Assembly (NCBI GenBank): GCA_950295325.1
Contig: OX485803.1
Coordinates: forward strand, 50,669,554-50,733,553
Source of the DNA: Polytrichum commune
Lineage: Eukaryota; Streptophyta; Polytrichopsida; Polytrichales; Polytrichaceae
Length of the DNA: 64,000 nucleotides
Direction: 5' to 3'
Both the position numbers and the translations under genes were made by a program. This document shows positions 22,497 through 35,572 of the stretch, piece by piece (position 1 is the first letter of the stretch; each line of letters opens with the position of its first letter). The notes beneath the pieces were generated by a model that did no database searches, was not told where the DNA came from, and saw only the letters and a list, made by a program, of their open reading frames with translations.

Positions 22497-22920
22497 AAAT
22501 AGTCCCTTTGTGATGGACCACAATAACTTTTTAGAGCCCACGCTAATTCTCATAATGAGAATAGTGTGGGCCATAATGTTATTCAACCCACGCTAAATTT
22601 AAGTAGAAAATTAGCGGGGGTTAAATTATATTTTCTAGGAAATGAATATATGTGATTCTTTCATTTTGTGCTACTTTTGTCCTATAACGATTACTCAATG
22701 TGTTGGTCGGAAATCCCCATGAAGACTTAGGGTAAGACCATGGTCTTGGACCCACATTAAGTAATAGTTATAGGACAAAAGTAGCATAAAATGAAAGATT
22801 GGTTTTCTAGAGAAAAAATATTTTGACCCCCGCTAATTTCCTACTATCCACCTTGACCATAAGATTAGTGTGCCCCACGCTAATTTTTCACCCACATTAA
22901 TAGGATTATTTACTGTGAGA
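22497..22920. mobile_element. Family D foldback MITE, fullest copy
   Basis: Long inverted arms: ATTAGCGGGGGTTAAA with TTTTGACCCCCGCTAAT, and GTGCTACTTTTGTCCTATAA with GTTATAGGACAAAAGTAGCA. Between them lies the family core GTGTTGGTCGGAAATCCCC followed by GACTTAGGGTAAGACC. The element is non-coding and could form a long hairpin RNA if transcribed. Confidence 0.8.
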
Positions 22921-25530
22921 TGTGGGTAGGGAGGGAATTATCAATAAATTGATATACTAAGTTAAACTGGACATAGTCCAAGCCCTTAATTATAACATGA
23001 AGAATTCTATCTTAGGATCCTCCTATAGAAGTGTATGGTAGGATCTTACGATAGAATATGCAAAGTTAGTTATGAAATTATTAGAAAAACATTGTTATTA
23101 TATTTTCATTACTTATCATTCAATTACATAGATTTAACACCAAAGATAGACATCTCCTTTTTCCATCATATTTAATTATCATGACATTCAATTTTTCATT
23201 GAGGATTCACATACCTCGTAAAATTTATGTATATTGGAATTGTATCGACATACCTCTGACATAATCAAAGCAACCCAAAAGTTCAAATTCAAATTCTCTC
23301 CCTAAACCTTAGGGCCGTCTTTTGTATCATCTACCTTTACTTTGAAATTCTCAATCACCGCATATAATAGAGAAAAAAAATACGTCTCCCTTATGTATAC
23401 TATGTACACTACCGCCTCAAATGATACCCCTTTTCTACATCCACATTAGTTTTTGCAAGGTATGAAGAGTCCACCCTCTGGGAGATTGTCCTCTTCATTA
23501 TCATAATTGGAGTTGAGATGCAAAAGTTGTAGGAGATCAAAGTGAAGATTGCCATTCACCTAAGCAATCATGCATGCCCTCTCATGACAAGTGATCACTT
23601 TTGTCTTGATTTTTTATCTTAGAATGGTGTCTACATCACAAGCACATAGTTAATCCCATCATAACAAGTGTGTTGTTGGCGTTCATTCTTGACTGCGAAC
23701 CTTGCCATATACCACTCAAATATAGGTGTTTGATTCAGTAGAGTGGCCCACATAAGGCTCACATGTCTTGTGAATTGGCTTGCACTAGGATCAAGGACCA
23801 AAAAATCTCCAAGATTGAGCAACATCTGGACCCGGGAGTCTAATATACTAGGATCCAACTCCAAAATATGAAAAATGAAGTAGTGTTAATTTAATGCGCC
23901 ATGTGTTTTTGCCAGTTCTTGTTGGTCCCAACTCAAAAATGCGTTTCTCCTACTCCAAATAACCTACCTACAAGCTTGGGTCCAATTTTTGAGCCCGAAA
24001 GTAAAGTCCATTATGGGGTACTTGGAACCCCGAGTTTCTTCAACATCGACCCTACATAATAAACAGCCTTCAAGTAGATCCAACAACCAAGGGGATCCCC
24101 CAACTTATTACAAATCGGGGAACAAAAGAAAGAGAAAAGAAGAAGAGCAGAACAAACAATTGGCATGATTGACTCTCGATTGTACTCCTAGTCCATTAGG
24201 ATTTAAAAGGAATTCTCTAGCTTTAAGCATGCTTGCAACAAGAAAAAGTCATGGAACAAAAACTACATGTTGAAGTTTTTAAAGTGCCTCCAATATTTCT
24301 TCATCTTCAAATCAACAGTTACATGTTATGTTTCATCTTGTTTTCATTCATTTCTCTGTCGCATGCAAATTGAAATAACTCTTCATCCACTTTTCAAAAC
24401 AAAAACATAGTGTGGTGGGGTTTGTTTACTACAAAACAATGACCGTACAACGGATATGTTTTCTCATAATATTATTCATATAAGTAATGAGGTTTGGTGG
24501 GACCATGAATATGTCATGTAAGGTGCTAGAATTATACCTTATGGATGCTTGTCTAAGTGGATTCAGCATGATAAAATGGGGTGAAGCAATGTCATTGATT
24601 ATTATCATAATGGAATAGCTGATAGCAACTGAATAGTGTTATGTAGTGGGTTGTGGGGATCAAAAAATCACTAACCTATCACATAACGTAGTTTTGTTTG
24701 GGAGTGGACTACGAGAGGTAGGCCCAAACCCAGTCCACCGAATAATTACTTTGTCTATTATGTAGTACTTAGGTCTCACCATGGAGAACCTCGAATTAGG
24801 GTCGTTTTAGACTACAACAAAGAAGTGTACCGGTTGAGAATCTTAGGGGAATGGAGCAATACGATTATTTACAAAATGAGTCCTTCACCAACTGAGGTTG
24901 ACACTACGACCAAGACTTCTATGATGCATAACTTCAAGCATGAATGAAAAATTGACATGGCTACCAACATAGCAACACTTTTTGCTAGGAGAGTTCTCTG
25001 GAGGTCAAGTTTCTTGGACAACCTCAACCCCCAGCATAAAAACTTGGGCTCTGGAGAACTCCAACTCGAGGCATTTTAAAAAGAAATTATTTTTTCCATC
25101 TTGTCCACCATACCAACTGTTGCCTTATACAACCTTGTCTTGAGCTGAAATTCTTGACCAACCGGTGCACTTCTTCACCATAGTCTAAACCGACCCTCAG
25201 TGCCAAATGAAGGTGTCAGTGTTTGTTGGTGGATTGATGTGACTTAGCAGGCCTGTGAATTTATTTTAGTTTTTTGTGAAGTCGGTTACTTAATTACAGC
25301 ATTTCCCAGGGTAAAAGCAACATTGACATTCCCATGCTCGTGTTAAATCCTGGAAGGAACTAAGCATGCACCGACAGAGTTAATTAGTTGGTATCTTATC
25401 TGAGCCTTGTGGATGCTTGGAAACTGAGCTAACTTACGAGTCAGCATGGGTTCTTGAGCCCACACAAGTGCTGTCTGCTAGAATAGGATTGCATTCATTT
25501 TCCTTCACAGATAAGTAAGCCCACTACAGT
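22921..25530. other. Gene-free repeat-derived DNA
   Basis: No gene is recognised on either strand. A fragment of family A in reverse orientation (blocks AGAATGGTGTCTACATC and CCACTCAAATATAGGTGTTT) lies at about 23600-23770. The remainder is AT-rich, with no long open frame and no LTR or transposase signature that I can see. Confidence 0.55.
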
Positions 25531-25539
25531 GTGACGTCC

Positions 25540-26430
25540 AGTGCTATGGTCGGGGAAAACCGACGGCTAGTTCATTATCAGCCGATGGATTTCCCCTCAT
25601 GGCCGGTCCAAATTTCCAACCATCGGATGACAATCCAACTGTAATTTCAATCCTCCGGCAATTAGCCGATGGACCAGAAAATGTCCCGGAAATGTAGCCG
25701 ATTCTTCTTGTGAGTTACTGGGTTTCAACCGGAAGCATCCAGAGCGCTATTTGTCTGGGGCATCTGATGATGCACTTGAGGAAGTACCCTAAACCTTAAA
25801 CTTTTTGAATTATGCAACCTTTCCATGACCAAATCCAATTGCTTTTATGAAGAATTGGGGGACCCTTTGGCTTTCAAGCGGTGAAGGCATTGCTAGGTTC
25901 AATTCCTGCCAAGGATATTAACTCTTCAAATTTAAAGTTTTGAACATGCCTTTCTTTTCGCTTATTCAAGATTTTATACTAGGAAATTATTTCTAATAAG
26001 TTTTCATACATTTTTTAAACAATTAGTGCCGATATGAATTCCATTTAATCGGATATTGGCCAATGAAAATATGAAAATATAGGCAATTGGCCGATTGATT
26101 TTACAAAAGACCGGCTCTTGCTGATGTAAATTGGAAAAAATCCGACCCTTCGTAGCAACTACTGGCAATTAGCCACTAGGGCTTCAAAAACTTCCCGAAC
26201 TCTGGTCCAGTGATCGAGGAGATTTTTGGGCATAACCGGTTAAGATCCTAGTGTTTGCAAGTCCAACCGGTTACATGTTGACATCCTCCGGTTTTCCTTT
26301 ATTAAGTTGGGGTATAATCTATAAATTCCTCTAACATGATCGGTAATTTTTATGCAGTCTTGAACTTCCACCGGTTATTTCTCAAAATCAACCGGTTCAT
26401 TTGTAACTAACTGCCGGTTCTCCCCAATCA
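25540..26430 (+). repeat. Family F (CCGGTT/GCCGAT-rich) repeat cluster
   Basis: Several blocks rich in CCGGTT and AGCCGATG. The part 26225-26430 matches 500-720 (reverse) and 52275-52510. The part 26080-26212 shares CCGATTGATTTTACAAAAGACCGG- and CCCGAACTCTGGTCC-type blocks with 4440-4650 and 5320-5510. No reading frame is conserved. Probably remains of a larger retroelement or other dispersed repeat. Confidence 0.6.
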
Positions 26431-26559
26431 TAGGTGACGTCTGTATAGTGTGGCCCACACTACGTTAACTCTTTGATCGTTAACCCAATTTGCAATCACT
26501 AAGTTGGGTGACGACCAACGAAAGTGGCATTGGACACTTGTTGCTACATGTTAGCATCA

Positions 26560-26789
26560 CTACACTAATATATTGTAATTTATTTAGTGTCACTCAGTAC
26601 TTGGAATTAGCGATGTTATATCTATTTATTATACATCGCGTATTTTACCAACAAATGTCAAATTGGTTGTGTGGAGATTATAGGACATCAACAACTTTAA
26701 CGTAGTAAACAAACTATATTAATAGTACAAATATACAACATTGTGTAGCTCCAAATAGTAAGTGACACTAAATTCAAATTTTAGTGTAG
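26560..26789. mobile_element. Family B MITE copy
   Basis: Left end CTACACTAATATATTG followed by TTTAGTGTCACTCAGTAC; right end CTCCAAATAGTAAGTGACAC then TTTTAGTGTAG. Interior blocks (ACCAACAAATGTCAAATTGG, ATTATAGGACATCAACA) match the copy at 16627-16843. Confidence 0.8.
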
Positions 26790-27953
26790 CTTGGACCCGT
26801 ACCATTCCGGCTTGTTGCACCCATGGATATGAATTAATATCCTGGATGAACCCATGTACAACCATACACTCATGCAACCAAATGTCCATGCATGTGCGTA
26901 CCTGCCGTATGCATGTATGCGATGCCCATGCTCGTAAGCCCCACATGACCCGCCATCATATCCCATGGAGCATTTTAAGAAGAGAGAAAAGAACTTCCAT
27001 TTCTTTTTAATTAAGTGTCCTACTTTATCTCATTGCCCATGACATGTCGCCGCCTTAGCTCCATGCATACCAACTCCCCCTTGTTCCCTCATCCTGCCCA
27101 TCATTTGCACTTGTTAGCCCCCAAACTTTCCACATTTGTTACCTTTTCTTCTTCTTTTTATCACATGTTTGTTTTGGGGAAGAATTTTGGCATGTGGCCC
27201 ATTTTCTTTAGAATTAGATGGACATGTGTCCATCTTTTGTGGACTCCCATCAACACGAGCTCCATTGCATATAGATGGAGGTCACTTGATTAACGGGTAG
27301 CACATCTTTATCTATCTATATGTCTCTATATATAGTGTCTTTGTGTGTGTGAGAGATACAAAAAAAATCAACTCAATAGTACCATGGTTAAAGGACAAAA
27401 AATGATAATTATGGCTAGGGAGACACACCATTGTTTTCATGGCTTTTGTTTTTGGGAACTACATTAAGTAGTTATAATATCGTGGGAGGAAAATTATTGT
27501 GAAAATAATTGACACGGGTCACTCTTCTTCTCTAGTCAAGGTGGAAATAACGTGGGTCCAAGACCCTGGGCTTTCCCTTAAGTTTTCCTAAATTTTTTTG
27601 ACAATCACCTCACATGAAATCAAAATAGTCACATTATATTGAAATTAACATAAATAAAATAGTTACCCACATCAATCATGAGCTACATAACATTACAAAA
27701 CTAATGAGTTTGTGTTCAACCACCTTCACTTCAAATTCAATATGAAGCAGTGGGACTCCCGCATCCGAAGTCTTTATTCTCGAGTTTATTGTTGGGTCCA
27801 TGAACACAACTGATCATTAGATGAGTAATGCTATGTACTATGGTCATGCAAAATAATACATTAATGATAACCATATTGTTTAGGGAAAGGCAACTTACAC
27901 AAGAATGATAAAAGTGTCCATGTAACTCAAAAACTTTTCTTGTGACTAACCCT

Positions 27954-28105
27954 CATAACATTACTCAACTCAACACCCATTGTTTGTTCAATGAACCCTC
28001 ATAATATAATAGTCGGATGTTCAAGAGACTCAACTTTTTGAGCATCCAACTGTTATATTATGAGGGTCCAACTGAACAAATATTAGGTGATGAGTAATGT
28101 TATGC
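27954..28105. mobile_element. ~150-bp hairpin element upstream of DRP1
   Basis: The left arm CATAACATTACTCA pairs with the right arm TGAGTAATGTTATG, and the inner CCCTCATAATATAA pairs with TTATATTATGAGGG. Most of the element folds back on itself. The motif GATGAGTAATG(C/T)TATG also occurs at 27821-27835, so a nested or repeated insertion is likely. Confidence 0.75.
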
Positions 28106-28815
28106 TCTATTTAACCTTTGAAGGATAACTCTATTGCTTCTATAGGCGAGATTGTCACATTTGAAGTCAACAACTAAAGAATCAATCACCTCATCAACTC
28201 CCCAATGGATGAATAATTTTATATATTCATCCATAATGGTGTGCCGATCTTCCATCCGTCCCGGGCGTGCTTCTCCTCCGACTATGGAACACCATGCCTT
28301 CAGGCCTTCGCTTGTACTCCGCGCCTCCCACTCCCTCTCCCTCAGATCTCTCCCTCTTGCTACTCCCATCTTGCGCAATCTGCTGCTATTGCATCACCAC
28401 TCGCACCCATAGATCTCCCACAACGCTGAAAAAAAAATTGTCCCCTCACCAGATCGATTCATTTTTGCAGCATTGGACCACAATCACGTAAGTGCGTTCC
28501 TACTTCTCTTCCTCATCACTCTGGATCTGCCTTACATTTTCACTCACATTCATCATCCTTGCTCCTCCCCCACTCAGTGTAGTGGATTCTCTTTTTATTG
28601 TCGGTCCAGATCCCGGAGGCGTTTCTGTTTTGTAAGAATCACATCTTCTTTCTCATGGGTCACCTTGTTGATGCTAACTCCATCTGATGGATGTTGAAAC
28701 AGGCCAGTTTTTTGCTCCACAGGTCTGGATCCTGTTTTGCATTTCATTGCATTCATTCATTCCCCTGTCAGAAATCTTCCTCGGGTTAGGGGGAACTGTG
28801 TGTTAAATCCGAAAG
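28106..28815 (+). promoter_or_regulatory. DRP1 promoter and 5' leader with probable leader intron
   Basis: A pyrimidine-rich stretch (28255-28470) suits a transcribed plant leader. A good donor (AATCAC|GTAAGT, 28487/28488) and possible acceptors near 28702 and 28722 suggest a leader intron of about 215-235 bp, common in plant housekeeping genes. The transcription start is not visible. Confidence 0.45.
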
Positions 28816-31800
28816 ATGGATAACTTGATAGGCCTGGTTAATAGGATCCAGAAAGCTTGCACTGCCCTTGGTGACTACGGAGGTGACAATGCTGTTGCAA
28901 GTCTTTGGGATTCCTTGCCCTCAGTGGCTGTGGTGGGAGGTCAGGTATGTGTGTCTGTCTTTCTTTCTTCCACCTCACAATGTTTATGTCAATTTGAATT
29001 TCTTTCATTCATCCTTGGTATCCTCTCTGGGTATTCACCTGCCATTAATAAGAAGTGTTGATGATGTTGCTGCCTTCTTCCAACACAGTTGGGAAGAGGG
29101 TTACTTAAAATGGATCAGTTTTGAGCTGATGGGCCTAGTGCTACCATTAGATTTCCCCTCTGTGCTGTCCCGTGAAATTTGACAGTTATTTTGTTTTGGA
29201 TTAGATGATCAGCCATGTGAGGTGGTATGGGAATTGTTGTTCAAGGAATGTGTGAGTGTTGTTGGAAGAAACTCTGATATCCTTGGTCGAGAATCTTGAA
29301 GCCGTTGAAGTATGGAATATATAAGTGTTGATGTCTTCTTGAGCTTCCATAGAGCTGGAGAAAATGGAACTCATAAGGATCAGTTATGAGCCGATGAGCT
29401 AGTAGTACTATCATTAGATTACCCCTCCGTGATGTCTTATGTAATTTGACAGTTATTTGTTTTTGGTTTAGATGATCAGCCCCATAAAGGTGGGATGGGA
29501 ATTGTTGTTCAAGTAAGGTGTGAGTGTGGTTAGAAAAAGCTCTGCTATTCTTGGTCAAAATTCTTGAAGCCATTGAAATATGAAAAATGTGATGGTGCTG
29601 GCGCTTAGTTGCTTTTTTGCAACGCAAATTGTTGAATTGGACATGGTCACAATGGGAATTTCTAAATATGACGAATACCTGGAATTGGATTTTTGCAAAA
29701 TCAGGGTGCCTCAAGGATGCTTTTGAACTTGAAATTGGGAAGGAGAGGGACTTTTCTTGCTTAATCAGCATGCATTATCTTAGTTACGAGACATTGAGTT
29801 CTGTTAGTGCTCATTAAGAAGAGTAATGAGTAGTAGGAAGGGATACTCCTTTGATACATAGTGAAGGCCAATTTGAGAATCTGCCAAATTCTGAAATTTG
29901 ACGGAGATCTTCTACTTTATATGGGTTGCACTCAATTTCATCTCACCTGTATTGCAGAGTTCTGGAAAGTCGTCAGTTCTTGAGAGTATTGTTGGCCGGG
30001 ACTTCCTTCCTCGGGGTTCAGGTAAATTGGCCTTTTTTTCAATAGCTGATATATTATCTCTGTTGGAGTATTATACTCACAAGATTATGAACCAGAGCCT
30101 AGAGTTGGCTGAGTATGAGATTACATGTGTGTAAACAAGGAAAACAATTTTGTGTGGCAGGTATTGTCACAAGGCGACCACTTGTTCTGCAATTGCACAA
30201 GACAGATGAAAAATCAGTCGAGTATGCTGAGTTTCTTCATATGCCCAAGAAGCGATTTTCAGACTTCGGTATGAGTCTTGTCAACCAAATCCCCAGGGCT
30301 ATTGAGTGACTTCCTTCAAATGTTACTATCCTACAGTGAGTCTAATTTTTTTTGCAGAAATTTGAATGTCAAAAACCTGAATCTAGTATTGAGATCCGAC
30401 ATGTTCTGTGCAGCTGCTGTCAGGAAAGAGATTTCTGATGAGACGGATAGAATGACGGGCCGCGGCAAAGGAATTTCCCCCGTGCCAATCCATTTAAGTG
30501 TTTATTCGCCAAATGGTGAGAGTTGAAGAACTGTTGAATTCTTTCTAGGGATACTGCAATGTCATTTGAATTCTATCAGGTCTTCTTATGTGAAAGGCTT
30601 CAGATGATTTTGATAAGTGTTATGTTGACACTAGTGAGTGGGAGATTTTGTTTACTTCATTCTGGCTCTAAATTGACTGATATTTTCTCCTGTTTGCAGT
30701 TGTTAATTTGACTCTTATTGATCTTCCTGGGCTCACCAAAATTGCTGTTGGTAAGTACTATCATCAACGAGGATCTCCATAACTCAAACCTTTTGGCAAA
30801 CTTTGAACTCCACTTCATGTACAAAATGATTCACACCAGTTTCTGTGAAGGAAGATACATCAACCTTGCCCATATTAATTGGAGCAAAGCGGATGAGCAT
30901 TCAAACTTAGTTTTTTGATTTCCTTCTTTGTTGCCATGGCTTCTGAAATATTATCTGCATGTGCAGATGGTCAATCGGACAGCATTGTTGCTGATATTGA
31001 ACAAATGGTTCGGCTTTACATTGAAAAGGTATCTGCCAAACTTTGTTCTTTTTTGGATTTTTCTAACACTCAGGTCAATGTCTTGGCAGTCTGCATTCAC
31101 TTATGGTTCTTAGAATGAACCACAGAAGATTTTGGTATTAACTTTGTGTTCATGTCTGTTTTTTGCAGCCAAACTCCATCATTCTTGCTGTATCACCAGC
31201 CAATCAGGATATTGCTACATCAGATGCAATTAAGATAGCTAGAGAAGTTGATCCACAAGGTGACTTCAACGATCCACAACCTGAGTATTTGCAATGCACT
31301 CAAACCTGAGAGAAGTGTTTGCAAATATTACAGTTGTAAGAGGCCAGAATCATGCATTGCATGTTGGCAGTTTGAACCGAGTTTGCTTCTATTGAAGGGT
31401 ATCATTTAATGATTACTTAATGGCATCAAAATTGCAGGTGAAAGAACTTTTGGTGTTCTCACTAAGCTGGATCTTATGGACAAGGGTACAAATGCTCTTG
31501 ATGTAAGTGGGATGACACAAAGACATGACTGTCTTTAAAGCATATTCTAACCTTTTTCTTACCTATATATTTGTTTTCTGCTCTTTGGATTAATAAGTCA
31601 AAATGCATATGTTTCAAGAAGATTTTCTACCTTTTCATCATGAAATCATTGCCTCGCGTTATTAATGCAGAATAAATAGGTTAAGATAAGGACCTTGGAC
31701 AAAGAAGCTGACATTTTGTTACTCCTACGTCTCACTCAATCTTTTTCTTAATTGTATGGGCAGGTATTGGAAGGGCGGTCGTACAAATTACAGCACCCAT

Positions 31801-34800
31801 GGGTAGGAGTCGTTAATCGTTCTCAGCAGGACATCAACAAGAATGTAGATATGATAGCTGCAAGGCGTAGAGAACGGGAGTATTTTCAATCAAGTCAGGA
31901 TTATGGCCACCTCACTAGCAAGATGGGTTCTGAATACCTGGGGAAGGTTCTTTCAAAGGTACAAGTGGACCTCCAACACAACTAATTAATTGGACAATTT
32001 CTAGCTAGTTGAAGTTCCAACCCATCATGCTAAAAGCATAGGTTAGACAATCCAAATAATTGTGTGCCGTGGTCTGTGATGTGTATTTTTTATTTTTATT
32101 TTTATTTTATTAATTCAATATAAATATTCCCTTCGTGATGGATTAACAAATCTGTTTTATGACTTCCTGCTCACTATGATTTTTCCTGCCTTCAGCACTT
32201 GGAAGCAGTGATCAAGTCTCGAATTCCTAGTATCTTGGCTATGATCAACAAAAGCATTGATGAGATTGAAGCTGAACTGAACCAGATTGGCAGACCTTTG
32301 GCAAATGATGCAGGGGTAAATTCTTGAACTTCCTGTCAAATTTATTTCTATGAGACCACTGTAGTATGTTGCAACCTCTAAACCCTAAACCCTTGCCTGA
32401 TTTGGACCTGCAATCATGGTTTGGGATATTCGTATATGGACAGGTCTCCTGAAGATGACCCTCTGTATGAGGGCATGACAAAAAGGTTTTCTAAATCTGT
32501 TTACAAAGCTAATGACAGGTTTGATTGTATTGCAGGCCCAACTGTACACCATTCTGGAGCTCTGCAGGGCGTTTGATCACATCTTCAAAGAGCATCTGGA
32601 GGGAGCGTAAGTGATGACTACACTTGTTGATGTTTTTATGGTTACCGTGACTTTCTGGTTATAGGTGCTCTTGTCGAGTCTTTGCATGTGTGTTGGGTTA
32701 AATTGAGGGTATTAAAATTGACTCGATGAACTTTTGGCTGGGAGTTGGTTATTTTGGAGCTAGTGTGGAGGTTCAAATGAAGGGCATTCTGTATTGGTTC
32801 CATTTCAGGGTCAAACTCATTTGGACATGCCATAAAGATGCCAAAATAAGTCTTGTCCCTCAACAAACCAGTATAGGTTGCTCTTCATTGAAATTCAAGC
32901 ACTACCTCTGAGCATACTCCATGAGTGAGAAGAAAATATTGATTTTGTGTGCAGACCATCTCTGGACGAAAAGTCCCATTAATATCTATTTCAGTCCACT
33001 GAGACTAGGTATTTCTGAGTTATCCTCTTAATTCTCTTTATGTTCACAGACGCCCAGGTGGAGAGAAAATCTATGCAGTATTTGATAATCAACTACCTGC
33101 TGCTCTGAAGAAACTTCCGTTTGACAAGCATCTTTCAATGAATAATGTGCGAAGGATGGTGTCGGAGGCTGATGGTTATCAACCCCATCTTATAGCCCCT
33201 GAGCAAGGTTACAGGCGGTTGATTGAAAGTTCCCTTCTCCTCTTCAGAGGTCCAGCTGAGGCAGTTGTTGATGCGGTATGTAATAGTTTTACCCATTTGG
33301 CTACCCTTCAATCAATGTACCCTTTTAAGAAATAGTAATGAGACAAATAGCCTTGAATATCACAATTAGTTTTGAATATAACAATATACTACCAATCATT
33401 CACTCATGTTTGTGTGTTTGTTTTGCTGTGAACCTGCAGACACATTTCATTCTTCGGGACCTTGTTCGACGATCAATTGGGGAGTGCTCTGTAAGTTTCA
33501 AACCTTTGCTTTGAGAAATTACATCTGCTTTGACCGGCCTTGCAAGTTTTTTTGGATCATTTGTGGATGTGAAATTGAGAAGAGATTCTTCATACTGAAC
33601 TCAATTTTGAAGGATTCATCTAAACCTTGAATCGCTTAGATAAATTCAAGGTCTCAATACTCTAAACTCACACACTAACGATAGAATATTATTTGAAGCT
33701 TCGCCCTGTGGCTCACACTAATACTGTAGCTTTTCTCATGGGTTATTTTGATGTTGTGTATTGTAGGAGCTGAAACGGTTCCCAACATTGCAAGCGGAGC
33801 TTTCCCAAGCAGCCATTGAGGCCTTGGAAAGGATGAGAGATGAGAGCAAAAAGACCTCTTTGAGGTTGGTGGATATGGAGGCCAGCTATTTGACAGTAGA
33901 CTTCTTCCGCAAACTGCCTCAAGATGTTGAGAAGGGTGGAAACCCAGCAACCTCCGCAATGGATCGGTACACTGATAATCACTTGCGACGAATTGGTGAG
34001 AAATACCAAATTGTTTTTGTCAGCCCTACTAGTTAAAGAAGTCTTCAGCTTTTCTTTGGAAGTCCAGTTTCACATCATTGAGATTTTATAGCACTTGATT
34101 GAGGGGTTTATAGCACTTTGTAAGTTGCAACCATATTAAGTTTTCCCTTGTTTCTTGTAGGTTCAAATGTGTCAGCATATGTGGGCATGGTGTGTGATCT
34201 GCTTAAAAATTCCTTACCAAAAGCAGCCGTCCACTGTCAAGTTCGGGAGGCCAAGCGCTCTTTGCTAGACCATTTTTACACCCAAGTTGGCAAGCGTGAG
34301 GTACGAATGTTTCTCTTTGTACAGTTTGGTATCTTTGCATGCATCCCCCATGTAATTCTTTCTTTTGAAGGGACACATGTGTATCAATTCTCATTTGAAT
34401 CAATTCATCATCTTTTTGAGTCTTTGTGACAATGGGTTGGTGAATCCCAGAAGCACAAGGCCTCGAAAACTTTTTATGGTATTTAGTGTCACTATTCGTA
34501 GTTATGCAGTCCTTTTTCCTTTTTACTGACAATGTCAGTAGTTACCAAGTGAGGTTCTAGAATATCTCCTCTTCACTAAAATCTCCTATTACTATGGGTG
34601 GAAAGTCAATCTGGAAATAATCAATGTAAGCCACTCTGATTCTCTGGTCAGGGTGGAAATAATGTGGGTCCATGACCCTGGCTCTTCCTGGGGACTTCTG
34701 ACCAACACCTCGAGTATTACATGTAGTTCAAGGGCAAAAGTAGGATAAATAGTCACCATATCAATTTCCTACATAAACAATTAATGTGGCCTACATTAAA

Positions 34801-35126
34801 ATTAAACTAGAAATTTGGTGTGGGTTGAAACTTAAAGTGGTCCACACCTATTTGTACTTAGTTTGCAAAATGAAGAATTTCTTAATTAAAAGTCATAGCA
34901 TTTTGTATTTCCACATAGTAAGTGACTCTAAATACTGCAAACACAAGTAGTGCGTCTTTGACTTTATTTCACTGATTTGTTCTGTTGATACATCCAGGGA
35001 AAGCATTTGTCACAAATGTTGGATGAGGACCCTGCTCTCATGGAACGCAGAAGTCAGCTGTCGAAGAGGCTTGAGCTTTACAAGCAAGCCCGGGATGAGA
35101 TTGACTCCGTTTCGTGGTTGAAGTAA
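28816..35126 (+). CDS. DRP1: Dynamin-related GTPase DRP1 (phragmoplastin class)
   Basis: Sixteen exons: 28816-28944, 29958-30021, 30161-30268, 30414-30515, 30700-30750, 30967-31028, 31169-31259, 31438-31502, 31764-31958, 32196-32315, 32536-32606, 33050-33275, 33440-33490, 33767-33995, 34161-34300, 34998-35126. All are GT-AG and phase-consistent, giving 610 residues, the same length as Arabidopsis DRP1A. GTPase motifs are intact: P-loop GGQSSGKSS (41-49), DLPG (142-145), TKLD (211-214), VNRSQQD (241-247). The middle/stalk domain follows and the GTPase effector domain occupies about 510-605. There is no pleckstrin-homology or proline-rich domain, which sets DRP1 apart from DRP2. DRP1 proteins assemble on the cell plate and plasma membrane and work in membrane tubulation and endocytosis during cytokinesis and polar growth. 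Intron 1 holds a tandem duplication and introns 11 and 15 hold MITE sequence. Which DRP1 paralogue it is cannot be told. Confidence 0.97.
29113..29578 (+). repeat. Two tandem ~265-bp units in DRP1 intron 1
   Basis: Blocks such as GATCAGTT.TGAGC.GATG, TTAGATGATCAGCC, GGGAATTGTTGTTCAAG and TTCTTGAAGCC.TTGAA occur twice in the same order with an offset of about 265 bp. The copies have drifted but remain readily aligned. Lies wholly inside the intron. Confidence 0.85.
32720..32990. mobile_element. Family C element, decayed, in DRP1 intron 11
   Basis: It keeps GGGAGTTGGTTATTTTG, GTCAAACTCATTTGG, GACATGCC, CCCTCAACAAACCAGTATAG and GACGAAAAGTCCCATTAA in the family order. The central palindrome is disrupted. 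The right end lies about 60 bp before exon 12. Confidence 0.7.
34481..34945. mobile_element. Family B element with family D inserted, in DRP1 intron 15
   Basis: Outer blocks ATTTAGTGTCACTATTCGTA and CCACATAGTAAGTGACTCTA are the inverted family B termini. Between them, at about 34600-34880, lies reversed family D sequence (GTGGGTCCATGACCCTGG, GGGGACTTCTGACCAACACC). This reads as an older element split by a younger one. Confidence 0.65.
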
Positions 35127-35572
35127 ACTACATTAGTTTCTTGAAGCAGCTCTACTTTTGGATACATTTCCATCATTCTTAAACCTGCACTACTTACAGT
35201 GCTGTCATTTAGTGAGTGAAAGTCATTATATTGATTGATGTTGGTGAAAGTTCTTCAATTAACCAACAGCAGCATATGCAAACTTAAACCCCCACAATTG
35301 AGAAAACTAGGAAGGTCACGACCTGGTCTGGGAGATGACCAGTCATTCTGTATTACATGCAATACAGTGATTTTTGAGCTGAGAATGTATACTCAGTGTG
35401 TTTGATTTATCCCTAGTAAATGGAGGTATTTACCAGACAAGGGATGAGTGGAGCAACTTACTTTGTTGGTTCCCAGTTCTGTGCACTCTTCAGTTCACAT
35501 AAACTCATAATGATATCAACAGATTTACCATTCAGATGTGTGCTACAGTGCAATGCTACAAATGTATGTTAG

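Noticed and set aside
22921..25530. Possible LTR retrotransposon
   Set aside because: No paired long direct repeats, primer-binding site, or gag/pol motifs could be seen.
29241..29771. 176-codon open frame on the minus strand in DRP1 intron 1
   Set aside because: It spans the two tandem intron units, has internal repetition for that reason and no recognisable protein features.
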